Shown here: piece by piece, positions 1-9,305 of the stretch
Layout: every line of letters starts with the position of its first letter
Numbering within the stretch: the stretch's first letter is position 1
Source of the DNA: Phycisphaerae bacterium
Lineage (GTDB): Bacteria > Planctomycetota > Phycisphaerae > UBA1845
DNA: 46,470 nucleotides
Assembly (NCBI GenBank): GCA_029260165.1
Contig: JAJDDT010000111.1
Location: forward strand, 1 to 46,470
Reading direction: 5' to 3'
Notes under the pieces: model-generated
The model's database searches: none
Seen by the model: the letters and a program-made list of their open reading frames with translations, nothing else
What the model was told of the DNA's origin: nothing
Translations under genes and position numbers: made by a program

Positions 1-113
1 TTGGCCGTTACCGTCGGATGAGCAAAGATTACGAAATGTTGCCCGTCAGCAGCGAAGCCATGGTGCTACTGACCATGATCAATCTGATGATTCACCGGCT
101 AAAACCAGGATGA
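1..113 (+). CDS. IS5-family transposase, C-terminal fragment (cut by the window edge)
   Basis: Reading frame 3 is open from the left edge and ends in TGA at 111-113. The visible 36 residues begin GRYRRMSKDYEMLP and end MINLMIHRLKPG. The pattern R-R-[ML]-S-K-D-Y-E followed by a hydrophobic helix ending in [MI]-x-R-L is the usual C-terminus of IS5-family DDE transposases, where the helix carrying the catalytic Glu lies just upstream and outside this window. Whether the element is intact cannot be judged from here. The downstream gene at 348 is a metabolic gene, so the element probably ends in the short gap that follows. The call rests on a short C-terminal match recognised by eye. Confidence 0.65.
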   Translation, partial: GRYRRMSKDYEMLPVSSEAMVLLTMINLMIHRLKPG

Positions 114-114
114 T

Positions 115-134
115 CTTGCTTCTCACACACCCTC
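115..134. mobile_element. possible right terminal inverted repeat of the IS5-like element
   Basis: Immediately after the transposase stop the plus strand reads CTTGCTTCTCACACACCCTC. Its reverse complement begins GAGGGTGTGTGAGAAG, which resembles the GAGGGTGT-type ends of some IS5-family elements. The matching left end is outside the window, so neither the inverted repeat nor a target-site duplication can be confirmed. Confidence 0.35.
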
Positions 135-347
135 TCAGAAATCCGGAAACTCAAAGGATGGAAGTGAGAATTCCGTTGGCTGGACAATTCGTGAAGTAAT
201 TGCTCGGCAACTTCGGTCTTCCATTCACACCCACAGTGAAAAAAGTCAACTAGAAACTGCCCGTTGAACTCTTGCGGCTCGTGCGTGACAATAGCCGAGC
301 GTCGTTGGGACCGTGCGTACACACTGCTATCATGGAAGGTCAAGCCA

Positions 348-1295
348 TTGCCTGGTAAAGAGCCAATCGTTCAACGCTATCGCAATAACCCGATTCTTTC
401 GCCCAAGGATATTCCCTATCCCGTGGCGACGGTGCATAACGCCGGGGTGACGAAATTCGGGGACAGGTACATCATGCTGTTCCGCTCGCACAAGCACAAC
501 GGGCGGTGCATCCTTGGGGTGGCTGACAGTACGAACGGGTTTGATTTCACGCCTCGCCCTGAGCCGTTCATGGTGGCGGGGACGGATGGGGATTTCGCTG
601 AGTATGAAGCCTTCGGCGTCGAGGATCCGCGGATTTGTCAGATGGGTGATGAGTATCTGATCACCTACAGTGCGTATTCGAAACACGGCGTGCGCATTGG
701 GTTGGCCAGAACGACGGATTGGCAGACGGTCGAGCGCGTGGCGTTGATCAGTCAGGCTGACATGCGCAATGCGGTGATTTTCCCGCAGAAGTTCGACGGG
801 TTGTATGCTCGACTGGATCGTCCGCACAGCGAGATCAGTAAGTGGTCGATGTGGATCAGCTATTCGCCGGACCTCGTGCATTGGGGGCAGTCGAAGTTGG
901 TGATGAAGCCGTTGGTGTATCACTGGGACGAGATGAAGATCGGCCCGGGTGCGACCCCGATTCGCACGCGGTGGGGTTGGTTGAACATTTTCCATGGCGT
1001 GTATCCGACGATGGACGGCAGCGTGTATCGGTTGGGGGTGGCGTTGCACAATCTGGACGATCCGTCGCAGATTCTGGGTGTGAGCGATCGGTGGATATTG
1101 GAGCCTGAGGATCCGTGGGAGGTGACGGGGTATGTACACAATGTGGTGTTCACCTGCGGGGCGGTTCCGGAGGATGACGGGACGGTGAAGATTTACTGGG
1201 GCAGTGCGGACAAGGTGATGTGCGTGGGAACGGCTGTGATTGATGAGCTGGTCGACCTGTGTCAGAACGATGCGAGGCCTGCGCTTGGAGAATGA
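348..1295 (+). CDS. GH130-family glycoside phosphorylase/hydrolase (mannoside-type)
   Basis: About 315 residues, a normal length for glycoside hydrolase family 130. These five-bladed beta-propeller enzymes mostly phosphorolyse or hydrolyse beta-mannosides. Visible family features are the opening RYRNNPILSPKDIP, the NAGVTKFGDRYIMLFR strand pair, the VEDPRI segment near residue 91 that lies in the active-site region, and KIGPGATPI near residue 197. No signal peptide is seen, so it should act in the cytoplasm. The frame is open back to a TTG at 264. I prefer the TTG at 348 because GGAAGG at 334-339 lies about eight bases before it and because the protein then starts right at the conserved domain. 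It converges on a GT4 glycosyltransferase gene ending six bases away. Related GH130 and GT4 genes may act on the same oligosaccharide, but the substrate cannot be read from the sequence. Confidence 0.85.
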   Translation: MPGKEPIVQRYRNNPILSPKDIPYPVATVHNAGVTKFGDRYIMLFRSHKHNGRCILGVADSTNGFDFTPRPEPFMVAGTDGDFAEYEAFGVEDPRICQMGDEYLITYSAYSKHGVRIGLARTTDWQTVERVALISQADMRNAVIFPQKFDGLYARLDRPHSEISKWSMWISYSPDLVHWGQSKLVMKPLVYHWDEMKIGPGATPIRTRWGWLNIFHGVYPTMDGSVYRLGVALHNLDDPSQILGVSDRWILEPEDPWEVTGYVHNVVFTCGAVPEDDGTVKIYWGSADKVMCVGTAVIDELVDLCQNDARPALGE

Positions 1296-1301
1296 GAGTG
1301 G

Positions 1302-2411
1302 TCAGGGGTGTGATTGTTGACGGGCGTGTTGCGTGATGGCGGCTTGGTAGGCGTTTGCGTAACCGGTGCCCATCACGTTGTCTGTGAAGCGTGATTCGAC
1401 ATTTCTTCGGCAATTGTTGGGGTTGATTTGGTCCAGTTTCTCGACGCAGCTTACGGCGTGATCGATTGAATCGACGACGAAGCCTGTCTCGCCATCGACG
1501 ATGATTTCCGGCAGGGCGCCGAATCGTGTGGCAATAACCGGCGTGCCGCTGGCCTGGGCTTCGGTGGCGACGAGACCGAACGGCTCGCACCAGTTGATGA
1601 GAAACAGGACCGCCGCTGCCTTGCGATACAACGGTGCCAATTCCTCCTGTGACAACAGCCCGACGTATTCAATTTGTTTCCCGTCGAGGTGCGGTTTGAC
1701 TTTTGTGTTGTAGAATTCCTGGTATTGCCCTTCGATCAAGCCAGCCAATATCAATCGCCGACCCGACTGCTTGGCAACCTGAATCGCCTTCTCCGGACCC
1801 TTCTCAGGTGACAGCCTGCCCGCAAACAGCAGATAGTCGTCCTTTTCGGGTTCAAACGGAAAGCGGTCGATTTGAATGCCGTTGGGGACGGTGGCGATGT
1901 AGTTCAAATCCGGTAGCAACGAACGTTCGGCATCGGAAAGCGACACGAAGGGGTGCTGTTTGTAGTTGAGGAGCATGGGGTGGGTCGCGCGGACCCATGC
2001 GGACCCATGCAGGGTCGTGACGAGCGGGCAGGGTATCAGATTGGCAAACGCGAGTGCGTGGACGTGAAGATGGGAATGGACGACGTCGAACTCGCCCCTG
2101 GCGGCTCGTTCCATGCACATGGCAATATGCATTTGTTCGAGGACGCGGGCGTCGGGTGGTCCTTCGAGGAGGCCCGTTTCGGGGTCAAATGCGCGCCGGC
2201 GATTCCATTCGTCGGTAGGCCAGGTTGAAAATGCGTGGGGAACGGTTTGCACGAAATTGGCGGACGATTTGGTCCCTCCGGCTGCGAACAGCGTGACATC
2301 GTGGCCCATCGCGACGAGCGATTCAGTGAGGTTATGGGCGACGAGTTCCCAGGGTCCGTAACCGGTGGGTGGAAGTGGCCAGGATATCGGAGCAAGCATG
2401 GCGATGCGCAT
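1302..2411 (-). CDS. GT4-family glycosyltransferase
   Basis: 369 residues with the two-domain GT-B layout. The N-terminal Rossmann-like half begins MRIAMLAPISWPLPP, followed by a glycine-rich acceptor loop (TGYGPWE). The hinge is followed by FAGRLSPEKG near residue 196, the nucleotide-sugar-binding strand of family 4. The E-x7-E motif is EPFGLVATE at residues 276-284, followed by ASGTPVIATRFGALPEII, typical of retaining GT4 enzymes. There is no signal peptide or membrane segment, so it acts on the cytoplasmic side. The donor sugar and acceptor cannot be determined. The gene converges with the GH130 gene (six-base gap), which suggests linked carbohydrate metabolism, perhaps a mannoside or glycogen-like oligosaccharide. 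The ribosome binding site is weak (GAGAGA, about 12 bases upstream of the ATG). Confidence 0.9.
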   Translation of the reverse strand: MRIAMLAPISWPLPPTGYGPWELVAHNLTESLVAMGHDVTLFAAGGTKSSANFVQTVPHAFSTWPTDEWNRRRAFDPETGLLEGPPDARVLEQMHIAMCMERAARGEFDVVHSHLHVHALAFANLIPCPLVTTLHGSAWVRATHPMLLNYKQHPFVSLSDAERSLLPDLNYIATVPNGIQIDRFPFEPEKDDYLLFAGRLSPEKGPEKAIQVAKQSGRRLILAGLIEGQYQEFYNTKVKPHLDGKQIEYVGLLSQEELAPLYRKAAAVLFLINWCEPFGLVATEAQASGTPVIATRFGALPEIIVDGETGFVVDSIDHAVSCVEKLDQINPNNCRRNVESRFTDNVMGTGYANAYQAAITQHARQQSHP

Positions 2412-2686
2412 GGTGAACTGGTTCTCTCAAGGTCCGGGAGAATGGTACCTCGAAGGCGATGCGGTCGAAAGGGGTGAGGGCCGCAGGGTTCACGCGCATT
2501 TTGGGGTGGTTAGGAGGCTCTAATTATTCGGCCGCGTGGACACGCGTTATCGGACTAGGAGCAAAGGTATTTGCCCAGCGGTGTGAAGATGGGTAAGATT
2601 CCGTGCTCTTCGGCGGGGTGCACGTCCGGTGCCGGGGTCACTATTCTTTGAATACTCTAACAACGTGCAACAGGAGGGTCGGGATT

Positions 2687-4618
2687 ATGGTTGGGAAGTG
2701 TGGAGTGTTGTCGCTGTGTTTTGTCCTTGGGTTGTCGGTTTCGACGGCGTTGGGACAGGAGACGATTGATTTTGAAGGACTGCCTGCGGGCACGGTGGTG
2801 TCGTCGGTGTTCGGAGACGGCGGAAGCGGTCCGGTGGTGGTGAACGGTGTGAATCCGGATTTCCCCGGTGAGAACGCGGCGGTGATTTTTGACTCCGCCA
2901 ACCCCTCAGGCGGGGATACCGACCTGGGGACGCCGCACGCGACGTTCGGCGGGCCTGGTCTTGGTACGGCGGGTACGTCCGGGATGCCGTTTGAGAACAA
3001 CACGGTGTTGGGAAACATTCTCATTATCGATGAGACATTGGTCGACGCCGACAACGATGGTTTGATTGACGATCCGGATGATGCGATCACCGTGGGCGTG
3101 ACGCTGAGTTTCGATTTCTCCGCGATCGGTTCGGTCACGATGGTTGAGATCGTGATTCTCGACGTCGAGATTAATGAGGATCCGCCCCGTGTTGATCTTC
3201 GTGATGCAATGGGTGGTTTGATTTCGTCGGTGCTCCTGCCGCAGGTGGGCAACAACGGCGTCGGGGTCATTTCGCTCGGACCGACTGCCGGCGTTACGTT
3301 TATGGATGTCGTGATCAACGGATCGGGCGCGATTGACAACGTCGTGTTCATTCCGCCGGTTTGCGGTGATGGCAACGTCGATGATGGTGAGGCGTGCGAC
3401 GATGGTGCCGACAATTCGGATACGGCGCCTGACGCCTGTCGAACTGACTGCACGTTGCCTGATTGTGGTGACGGTGTCGCTGATACCGGCGAATCCTGTG
3501 ACGATGGAAACAGCGACGATGGCGACGGTTGTCGGAATGATTGCACGCTGCCGGAATGCGGCGACGGCATCGTTGACGCGGGTGAAGAGTGTGACAACGG
3601 CAATGCGAACTCGGATACCGATCCCGATGCCTGCAGAACCGATTGCACGTCGCCGGATTGTGGCGATGGTGTCGCTGATACCGGCGAAGAGTGTGATGAC
3701 GGGAACGATAACGACAATGATGGTTGCCGTAATGACTGCACGAAGCCTGATGATTGTGTCGTTGTTTGTTCGGCAGAACCCTTGACGGATTCCGACAGCG
3801 ATTCAGACTCGGACGGCGATTCGGATTCTGACAGCGATTCGGATAGCGGGTGGGACTCCGACAGTGATTCGGACAGCGATTCGGATAGCGGTGATGTGCT
3901 CACGATTCGATCGGACATGGCGTTTCTCGTCGTGACGGCTGGCGATACGTCGTGTGAGCTGGACTTGTGTGCACTCGTTCCGGCCGGTGGCGATTCTGAC
4001 TCGGATTCGGACAGTGATTCGGGCTCCGACTCGGATAGCGATTCCGATTCTGACAGCGGTCAATACGGCGATTCAAGCTCGGACAGCGATTCAGATTCCG
4101 ACAGCGGCTCGGACTCTGATAGCGATTCTGACAGCGATTCCGATTCGGATGACGGAAATGGCGGTCGTCTGGTGATCGGTTTTGCGACCGAAGGTGTTTG
4201 TGAGGATGTCATCGCGATCATCGACATCGGTTGCGACGAGATCGAGGTCGAAGATGGCCAGGTCATAGAGCTGATCTGCATCGATCCCAATGGTGCAGAC
4301 GGCGATTCTGACAGCGATTCCGACTCGGACAGCGATTCCGATTCTGACAGCGATTCCGACTCGGACTCCGATAGCGACTCAGATTCCGGGAACGATTCAA
4401 ACAGCGACTCGGATTCCGACAGTGATTCGGATTCGGGAAATGACTCTGATTCGGATAGTGATTCCGACTCGGATGACGGTGACTGCGACTTCTCGTTCGG
4501 TGATTCAGATTCGGATAGTGACTCTGATTCGGACAGCGACTCGGATTCCGACAGTGATTCGGATTCGGATAGTGATTCCGACTCTGATTCGGACAGCGAT
4601 TCGGACTCAGGCCACTAA
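2687..4618 (+). CDS. secreted cysteine-repeat / Ser-Asp-repeat protein
   Basis: 643 residues from the ATG at 2687, chosen because AGGAGGG (2672-2678) lies eight bases upstream and a signal peptide ([19 protein letters not shown]) follows. After a beta-rich domain (about residues 22-225) come four tandem disulfide repeats of the DUF4215/myxococcal type, CGDGxxDxGExCDDG, from residue 226. They alternate between a DACRTDC form and a GCRNDC form, so a two-repeat unit was probably duplicated. From about residue 366 the chain is dominated by (Ser-Asp)n blocks, interrupted by two beta-like inserts with cysteine pairs (CELDLC and a segment with VCEDV and IGCDE). It ends SGH, with no visible sorting signal. 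SD blocks occur in staphylococcal Sdr/Clf surface proteins and in dentin phosphoprotein, where they act as stalks or bind calcium. Such a role here is inference. Expected location: outside the cytoplasm. It is followed by an intrinsic terminator. Confidence 0.85.
   Translation: MVGKCGVLSLCFVLGLSVSTALGQETIDFEGLPAGTVVSSVFGDGGSGPVVVNGVNPDFPGENAAVIFDSANPSGGDTDLGTPHATFGGPGLGTAGTSGMPFENNTVLGNILIIDETLVDADNDGLIDDPDDAITVGVTLSFDFSAIGSVTMVEIVILDVEINEDPPRVDLRDAMGGLISSVLLPQVGNNGVGVISLGPTAGVTFMDVVINGSGAIDNVVFIPPVCGDGNVDDGEACDDGADNSDTAPDACRTDCTLPDCGDGVADTGESCDDGNSDDGDGCRNDCTLPECGDGIVDAGEECDNGNANSDTDPDACRTDCTSPDCGDGVADTGEECDDGNDNDNDGCRNDCTKPDDCVVVCSAEPLTDSDSDSDSDGDSDSDSDSDSGWDSDSDSDSDSDSGDVLTIRSDMAFLVVTAGDTSCELDLCALVPAGGDSDSDSDSDSGSDSDSDSDSDSGQYGDSSSDSDSDSDSGSDSDSDSDSDSDSDDGNGGRLVIGFATEGVCEDVIAIIDIGCDEIEVEDGQVIELICIDPNGADGDSDSDSDSDSDSDSDSDSDSDSDSDSDSGNDSNSDSDSDSDSDSGNDSDSDSDSDSDDGDCDFSFGDSDSDSDSDSDSDSDSDSDSDSDSDSDSDSDSDSDSGH
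3787..4612 (+). repeat. Ser-Asp codon repeats (GAYTCNGAYAGY units)
   Basis: Low-complexity repeats of GAT/GAC alternating with TCN or AGC/AGT encode (SD)n. Blocks lie at about 3787-3888, 3991-4150, 4303-4473 and 4501-4612, separated by non-repeat inserts. Serine codons of both families are mixed, so the DNA repeat is less perfect than the protein repeat, which points to selection on the protein sequence. Such tracts are prone to length change. Confidence 0.9.
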
Positions 4619-4690
4619 GTCGGCCTCTCAGCACACTCCGCGTGATGGCACGATCCATACCGCGGTGAAATGTTGTTAATTCAAGTTGAG

Positions 4691-4721
4691 AAGGGCCCGG
4701 TCACCGGGTCCTTTTCTTTTT
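4691..4721 (+). terminator. intrinsic terminator of the Ser-Asp-repeat gene
   Basis: AAGGGCCCGG at 4691-4700 pairs with CCGGGTCCTT at 4704-4713 (ten pairs, one G-T wobble) around a three-base loop, followed by TTCTTTTT. It lies 72 bases after the stop codon at 4618. Confidence 0.9.
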
Positions 4722-4806
4722 GCCCGTCAGGCATGTGCGGCGGACCACCATTGGCGGACAGTGTGGGCAGTCCCTGACTCCACGAATTTATGGGAAATGG
4801 AGGATT

Positions 4807-6057
4807 CTACCCTCCTCCGGTCACGCCTGGGATGTCGAAGTTGGCCTGCAGAATTCCGAAGTCGAGCAGATTGACGTCGTTGTCGGCGTTGAGGTCGAGG
4901 TTGGAGCAGCCTGGTTCGAAGCCCGGCGTATCACCCAATAACCCGAACGTCGTCAGGCAGCGTTGGAGGCTTGCGAAATCGCTCAGGTCTACATCGTCGT
5001 CGCAATTGGCATCTCCGGGCCGGATTGGGACGGTCACCGTGATCTCCTGTGGCACGCCCAACGTGACCTGCGTTTTGTTGTCCAGCGGAGGTTGTCCACT
5101 GCTGATGGCGAATGGGATGGGACCGGGAGCGATGGATACCTGGGTCTCGCCCGTTGCGACGGCAACGACACTGGCGCGTGCCAACATTGCCCATTGCGGC
5201 GCCACCCCCATTGATGTATTCGAGGTAAATCCACCCAGGCCTGTCACGATTCCGAAAGCGTTGTCGATCGTTCCGGTCGTCTGTTCGACGTAGAAGTCGC
5301 CATGGTCGATCGCGTCGACGTTCAGCCTGGTATTGTCAAACAGCAGGTCAATCGATCCGCCGGCGACACCGTCGACCCCACCGTCGATTTGAGAAACCCA
5401 AATCTCGACGAAAAATGCGCCCTCGGCGCAGGCGCTGCCATCACCGTCCGGAAGAATTCCCTGTTGTGACACGGTCGGTTGTTGCACGGTGCGAATTTCG
5501 ACGTCGACAACGGTGCCGGCGCTGATATTGAGAACGAGAGGCGATCCCGCGTCGGGGGTTTCGGCGAACGGTGAGTCGGTGAAAACGAATTCGCCCGGAA
5601 CGGCGGCGATCGAGACGCTCGACGACGGTGGCAGGTCGGCAGGCACGATGACGGTCAGGGAAGTCAGCAGGCCGTTTCCAACCCCGCCGCTGCTGCTGAA
5701 GTTGTCGAAATGAACATCGACAGTTGACCCTGCGGAACCGAAGAGGTCGTCGGTGATAATGGCTGGCAGCGCGGACAGGGATGGTTGGCTTTGATCGTCG
5801 CCCCCGCCGGTGGCGAATGGAAGCGTCCATTGATAGGCGTCGTATTGGAAGCCGGAAACGTCGAACGTGATTTCAAAGCTGGCGGACACAGCCAATTCGG
5901 CGTCCATTCCGGATAGTTCGACATCAAGATCGATCGACTCGCCGGGCACGACTGAAATCGCCCCGTCTCCACCGCTGCGTACGGTAACGACCGGAGCAGC
6001 CGACACGATCGTCATATTAGCGAGCAACATGAATGCAAACAGACAGGGACGCGTCAT
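4807..6057 (-). CDS. secreted protein with two beta modules and a C-terminal dockerin-type domain
   Basis: 416 residues from the ATG at 6057, preferred over upstream in-frame ATGs because GGAGGT lies nine bases before it and the signal peptide (MTRPCLFAFMLLANM...VSA) then starts the protein. Module 1 (about residues 22-160) resembles a cohesin/type-IX-like beta sandwich (GESIDLDVELSG, DLFGSAGSTVDVHFDNF). Module 2 (about 175-335) carries FFVEIWVSQ, GVAGGSIDLLFDN, AIDHGDFY and PFAISSGQPPL. The C-terminus has two dockerin-type calcium loops, GDANCDDDVDLSDFASLQ and DLNADNDVNLLDF. Modules 1 and 2 are clearly paralogous to those of the protein at 10110-12428. It is the last gene of a four-gene minus-strand run and lies 87 bases after its neighbour. 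Its role is unknown; a surface or matrix protein is likely. Confidence 0.85.
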   Translation of the reverse strand: MTRPCLFAFMLLANMTIVSAAPVVTVRSGGDGAISVVPGESIDLDVELSGMDAELAVSASFEITFDVSGFQYDAYQWTLPFATGGGDDQSQPSLSALPAIITDDLFGSAGSTVDVHFDNFSSSGGVGNGLLTSLTVIVPADLPPSSSVSIAAVPGEFVFTDSPFAETPDAGSPLVLNISAGTVVDVEIRTVQQPTVSQQGILPDGDGSACAEGAFFVEIWVSQIDGGVDGVAGGSIDLLFDNTRLNVDAIDHGDFYVEQTTGTIDNAFGIVTGLGGFTSNTSMGVAPQWAMLARASVVAVATGETQVSIAPGPIPFAISSGQPPLDNKTQVTLGVPQEITVTVPIRPGDANCDDDVDLSDFASLQRCLTTFGLLGDTPGFEPGCSNLDLNADNDVNLLDFGILQANFDIPGVTGGG

Positions 6058-6144
6058 TCTTCCACAACCTCCGGTTTTCATGCGGTTCAAGTCCAGGCCC
6101 GATTGCATTTTGTCATTACCATTTGATGGAATCCCACACATTTT

Positions 6145-9100
6145 CTAGGGGTCCAGGATGGCCCGCGCGTCACTGCCGATATCTCTGAAAAATCGCACAG
6201 CCCCCAGATCAGCATTGGTGACCGCGCCACTGCAGTTAACGTCGGCGGCGACTTCAAATGGTTGGGCAGGGTCCACGGGATTGGTTGGCTGATCGCGGAA
6301 GAAGCGGTCGAAACCGAGGTCCGCGTTGGTCACATTCAATGATTGATTGGTGTCGCCGCGCACCACGGAAAAAATTCGGTCCATGTCTCCGGCATAGGGC
6401 ATCCCTGTCGCGCCCAGGAGGTTGGAGAGTGTTACGGAGTAGCGTGCGACGTCCGGAAGAGCAGGCGCGAAGGTGATAACGAGTTGGGTATCCGCGGCGC
6501 GCGTCGTGACACTGACAACGGTGCTCGCAAGATTGACGGGACTGTTCGTAACGTCGTTGCCGATCACCGTGACGTTTTGGGGAATGGCTGTCGCGGGATT
6601 GACGGGCGCGTCCAACGTCACAACGAGCGTATCGGCGCATAGCCGTGGTTCGACGAAGCTGCCATCGTCTGAAATCGTCATGCAGGCTTCGCCAACCGCA
6701 CCGTGGTCGCTGCACGACTGCCATTGGGCAATGGCTGGCGGGGTCGTGACCGGGTTGAGGGTGAATACCTCGATGATGTCCGCCCCTCCGGTTCCCCCAC
6801 CGGTGTCCATGACAATGATCGACTCGATGGAAATGATGCCGAGCTGATCATGAAGATTGTCGAGATCAAGAAAGATCAGGTTGGCCACGTTTTGGCTCGT
6901 ACCAACAGCCAATCCGTCGATGTCTGCCCCCTCGAGTCCACCGGTGAAGCTCAGGAATACAAAATCGCCCGTGACAACAGGCGGGGTCGGACCCGGTTCC
7001 ACATCAAGCACCTCGACGATGATGCCGAAGTCGTCGGTGGCACCGGATTCGATGTTGGTTATCGCCGGTGTACTCGCCTGTCGAACGTTGGTATCGACGA
7101 TGGCCAGTTCAAACGTCCGCGTCGTGGTGGCATTGCTGAGTCCGCTGCGGGGGTTGTTGTGTCGTCCGGTGGCATCGGCGAAATGGACAACTTCTGTCGG
7201 CGAAAATGTCCCCCCGAATGTGAATGTGTCGGGCACGTTGAATCGAATCCCCCGCACACCGTCGAACGTGGACAGGCAGGTCGTAAAATCCGTGCAGTTC
7301 TGTGCGAGAATGCTGCAGACAATCCCGTTGCCGGCGCAGCTGCCGATGTCGCTGACCAGGATGTTCCCGTCGTAGGTGCCGTTCGCTTGTTGCTCCGCTG
7401 AGTTGGTCACCACCGAAAGAAGATCGTCCGCGGTGGCAAGAATTCCGTCGGGGCCGACGAAGTTGATGAATTCACCCGAGATTTGCGGAAAGTCGGTAAT
7501 CAGTTGCGGCGGATCGCAGTTCATCCCGAATATGTCGCAATTGCATCCCGCGTGAATACATTCTCCGTCGGCCAGATCGAAACCCGGGTCACTGAGCACA
7601 GGCCCGTTGGCTTTGGTGTCCTGAACGAGGACGCCGAGGTTTGCGGACATGAACACGCCGAAGTCGGTAGCGAGCAGCTCGTTGGCTCCAACCGTATTTG
7701 GGACAGCTTGCACCGCGGCAAACACGGTGGCCTGGAAAGGGAGTCCGTTTGCGTCAAGTCCGGTCGTCGGGTTGAGAATTCGGGCGGTCACCGTTCGCAC
7801 CTGTGGCGTCGGATCGACCACCGGATCGGGGGGTGGAAAGCTGTTGGCTGCACTGATCGACACGGTGGCGGTAGCCGTCTCACCGTCAATGGCGGTGGCT
7901 GACGGAGTCACCGCGACACCGGGAAAACCGAATGATTGGCCTCGCACGTTGAGGTCAGATGGTCCGGGAACGAACGTCGCAACAGTCGGGTCGCTCGACA
8001 GGCCAACCGAGTCCACCGACATATCAATACCGAAGTCGCCACCCGTGTTGGCGCTGAGTACGCCCGGGAAACCGACTGTCCCCGAGAGGACGTCGAGTAC
8101 GTGTTCGATGTCACCGGCGACTTCGAGTTGTGGAGGTGATGTGGTCCCGGCTGCGACGCCCGGGCTTGGGAAGAAGGGGCCGTTGTTGCGCACATGGCGA
8201 TAGGCAAACTGCGCGTCGATGATCGGATCGTCGTCGCCGGGGAATGCGTTTTCGGTTGTCTTGGCAACGTCAACAAAAAAGCGGGCGTAGCCATTCGCAA
8301 CGCCGGCGTTTGGCAATGACTTGACCACCTCCGGAATCTGGGGAATCAACAACGAGTATGTCCCGCCAAGCGGCAGCACGGTTTCAAGATCGATATCGTC
8401 GCCGGTCGGCGCATCGAAAGGCTGACGATCGATTCGGAAAAGCGGGTCGTCATTTCCCGCCAAGCCATCCAGAAACGCGCTCGGCGACAGGATGTTCCCC
8501 CCCGGCAGGATGGGGCTTGGGTGACGTAACTGGGGACCCGCCCCCAGCACGCAGTCAAGGGCGTGCTGATCGTCGCAAAGCTCGGCGTATCCGGGCAGAT
8601 CGCGACTCACCAGCAGATAGGCCCCGGATCCGTTCTGGATGACACCGCTGACGGCTTCATTGGGAAGATCGATCAGCGATTCCCCAGCCACGGCTGAGAA
8701 CGTCAGCGTCCCGCCGAATTGCAATCCGTTGATCGCCAGGAACGTAAAATCAGTCGGTGGAGTGGTGATACCCCCGTTGATCAATGCAGTTTCGGGCGCG
8801 GCGAATCCAGTCGGCGGATTCTGAAAATAATCCACCCATCCCAGGACGACGACACCGCTCGGCGGCCTGGGCAACGCCGTGACCCCATCGCTCGGGTCCA
8901 GATCAAATGCGGGAAGATCGAAACGATAGTTCATCAGTGCAACGCCGGAACTCGAGGAATCGCCCTCAACTTCGTAGACGCTCAACCGCATCGCGTTCCT
9001 GAATGGCAGGAGAGATGCGTTCAGCGCCGTTGCGGGTGGCAGATAGATTTCGATAAACCCCTGGTGCAGACTGGTCACGTCCCGCCCGACAGGACCGTCG

Positions 9101-9279
9101 GTAAGACCCACGGGGTCCGTGTAGATTTCTGTAATGATGGGGTGATCCGGTTCGACCGCGATCGCCCGCCCTGCCGACAGGGCAAAACCCAAAACCATGA
9201 GCAGGAACACACTACGCAGCCCGCCCATTGATCGCAGACCACGCAACCCCGATTTAACAAATACAACAGACAATGTCAT
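6145..9279 (-). CDS. large secreted protein with a dockerin-like C-terminus, otherwise uncharacterised
   Basis: 1044 residues. The ATG at 9279 has GGAG five bases upstream. A hydrophobic signal segment (SVFLLMVLGFALSAGRAIA) lies after a basic N-terminus. The mature start, HPIITEIYTDPVG with GFIEIYLPP about 30 residues later, is reminiscent of lamin-tail-like domains, but I am not confident of that family. The centre is long, Gly/Asp/Pro-rich and beta-like with few charged helices. A segment around residue 860 carries cysteines (WQSCSDHGAVGEACMTI) and precedes a Big/CARDB-like stretch (LVVTLDAPVNPATAIPQNVTV). The C-terminus has two degenerate dockerin-like loops, GDTNQSLNVTNADLGFDRFF and DVNCSGAVTNADLGAVRFF, with Asn-Ala-Asp at the usual metal positions. 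It lies 26 bases after the gene at 9306-10061, so it is probably cotranscribed with its neighbours. Confidence 0.8.
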   Translation of the reverse strand: MTLSVVFVKSGLRGLRSMGGLRSVFLLMVLGFALSAGRAIAVEPDHPIITEIYTDPVGLTDGPVGRDVTSLHQGFIEIYLPPATALNASLLPFRNAMRLSVYEVEGDSSSSGVALMNYRFDLPAFDLDPSDGVTALPRPPSGVVVLGWVDYFQNPPTGFAAPETALINGGITTPPTDFTFLAINGLQFGGTLTFSAVAGESLIDLPNEAVSGVIQNGSGAYLLVSRDLPGYAELCDDQHALDCVLGAGPQLRHPSPILPGGNILSPSAFLDGLAGNDDPLFRIDRQPFDAPTGDDIDLETVLPLGGTYSLLIPQIPEVVKSLPNAGVANGYARFFVDVAKTTENAFPGDDDPIIDAQFAYRHVRNNGPFFPSPGVAAGTTSPPQLEVAGDIEHVLDVLSGTVGFPGVLSANTGGDFGIDMSVDSVGLSSDPTVATFVPGPSDLNVRGQSFGFPGVAVTPSATAIDGETATATVSISAANSFPPPDPVVDPTPQVRTVTARILNPTTGLDANGLPFQATVFAAVQAVPNTVGANELLATDFGVFMSANLGVLVQDTKANGPVLSDPGFDLADGECIHAGCNCDIFGMNCDPPQLITDFPQISGEFINFVGPDGILATADDLLSVVTNSAEQQANGTYDGNILVSDIGSCAGNGIVCSILAQNCTDFTTCLSTFDGVRGIRFNVPDTFTFGGTFSPTEVVHFADATGRHNNPRSGLSNATTTRTFELAIVDTNVRQASTPAITNIESGATDDFGIIVEVLDVEPGPTPPVVTGDFVFLSFTGGLEGADIDGLAVGTSQNVANLIFLDLDNLHDQLGIISIESIIVMDTGGGTGGADIIEVFTLNPVTTPPAIAQWQSCSDHGAVGEACMTISDDGSFVEPRLCADTLVVTLDAPVNPATAIPQNVTVIGNDVTNSPVNLASTVVSVTTRAADTQLVITFAPALPDVARYSVTLSNLLGATGMPYAGDMDRIFSVVRGDTNQSLNVTNADLGFDRFFRDQPTNPVDPAQPFEVAADVNCSGAVTNADLGAVRFFRDIGSDARAILDP

Positions 9280-9305
9280 GAAAACTCCGATTATCTAACA
9301 GTTTA

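Noticed and set aside
2641-3918. 425-residue minus-strand frame opposite the Ser-Asp-repeat gene
   Set aside because: It is a mirror of the GAY/TCN repeats (Ser/Glu-rich), with no ribosome binding site or family match, and the plus-strand gene has a signal peptide and terminator.
3787-4612. CRISPR-like array in the Ser-Asp repeat region
   Set aside because: Repeats are short, contiguous and coding, without unique spacers of constant length or cas genes.
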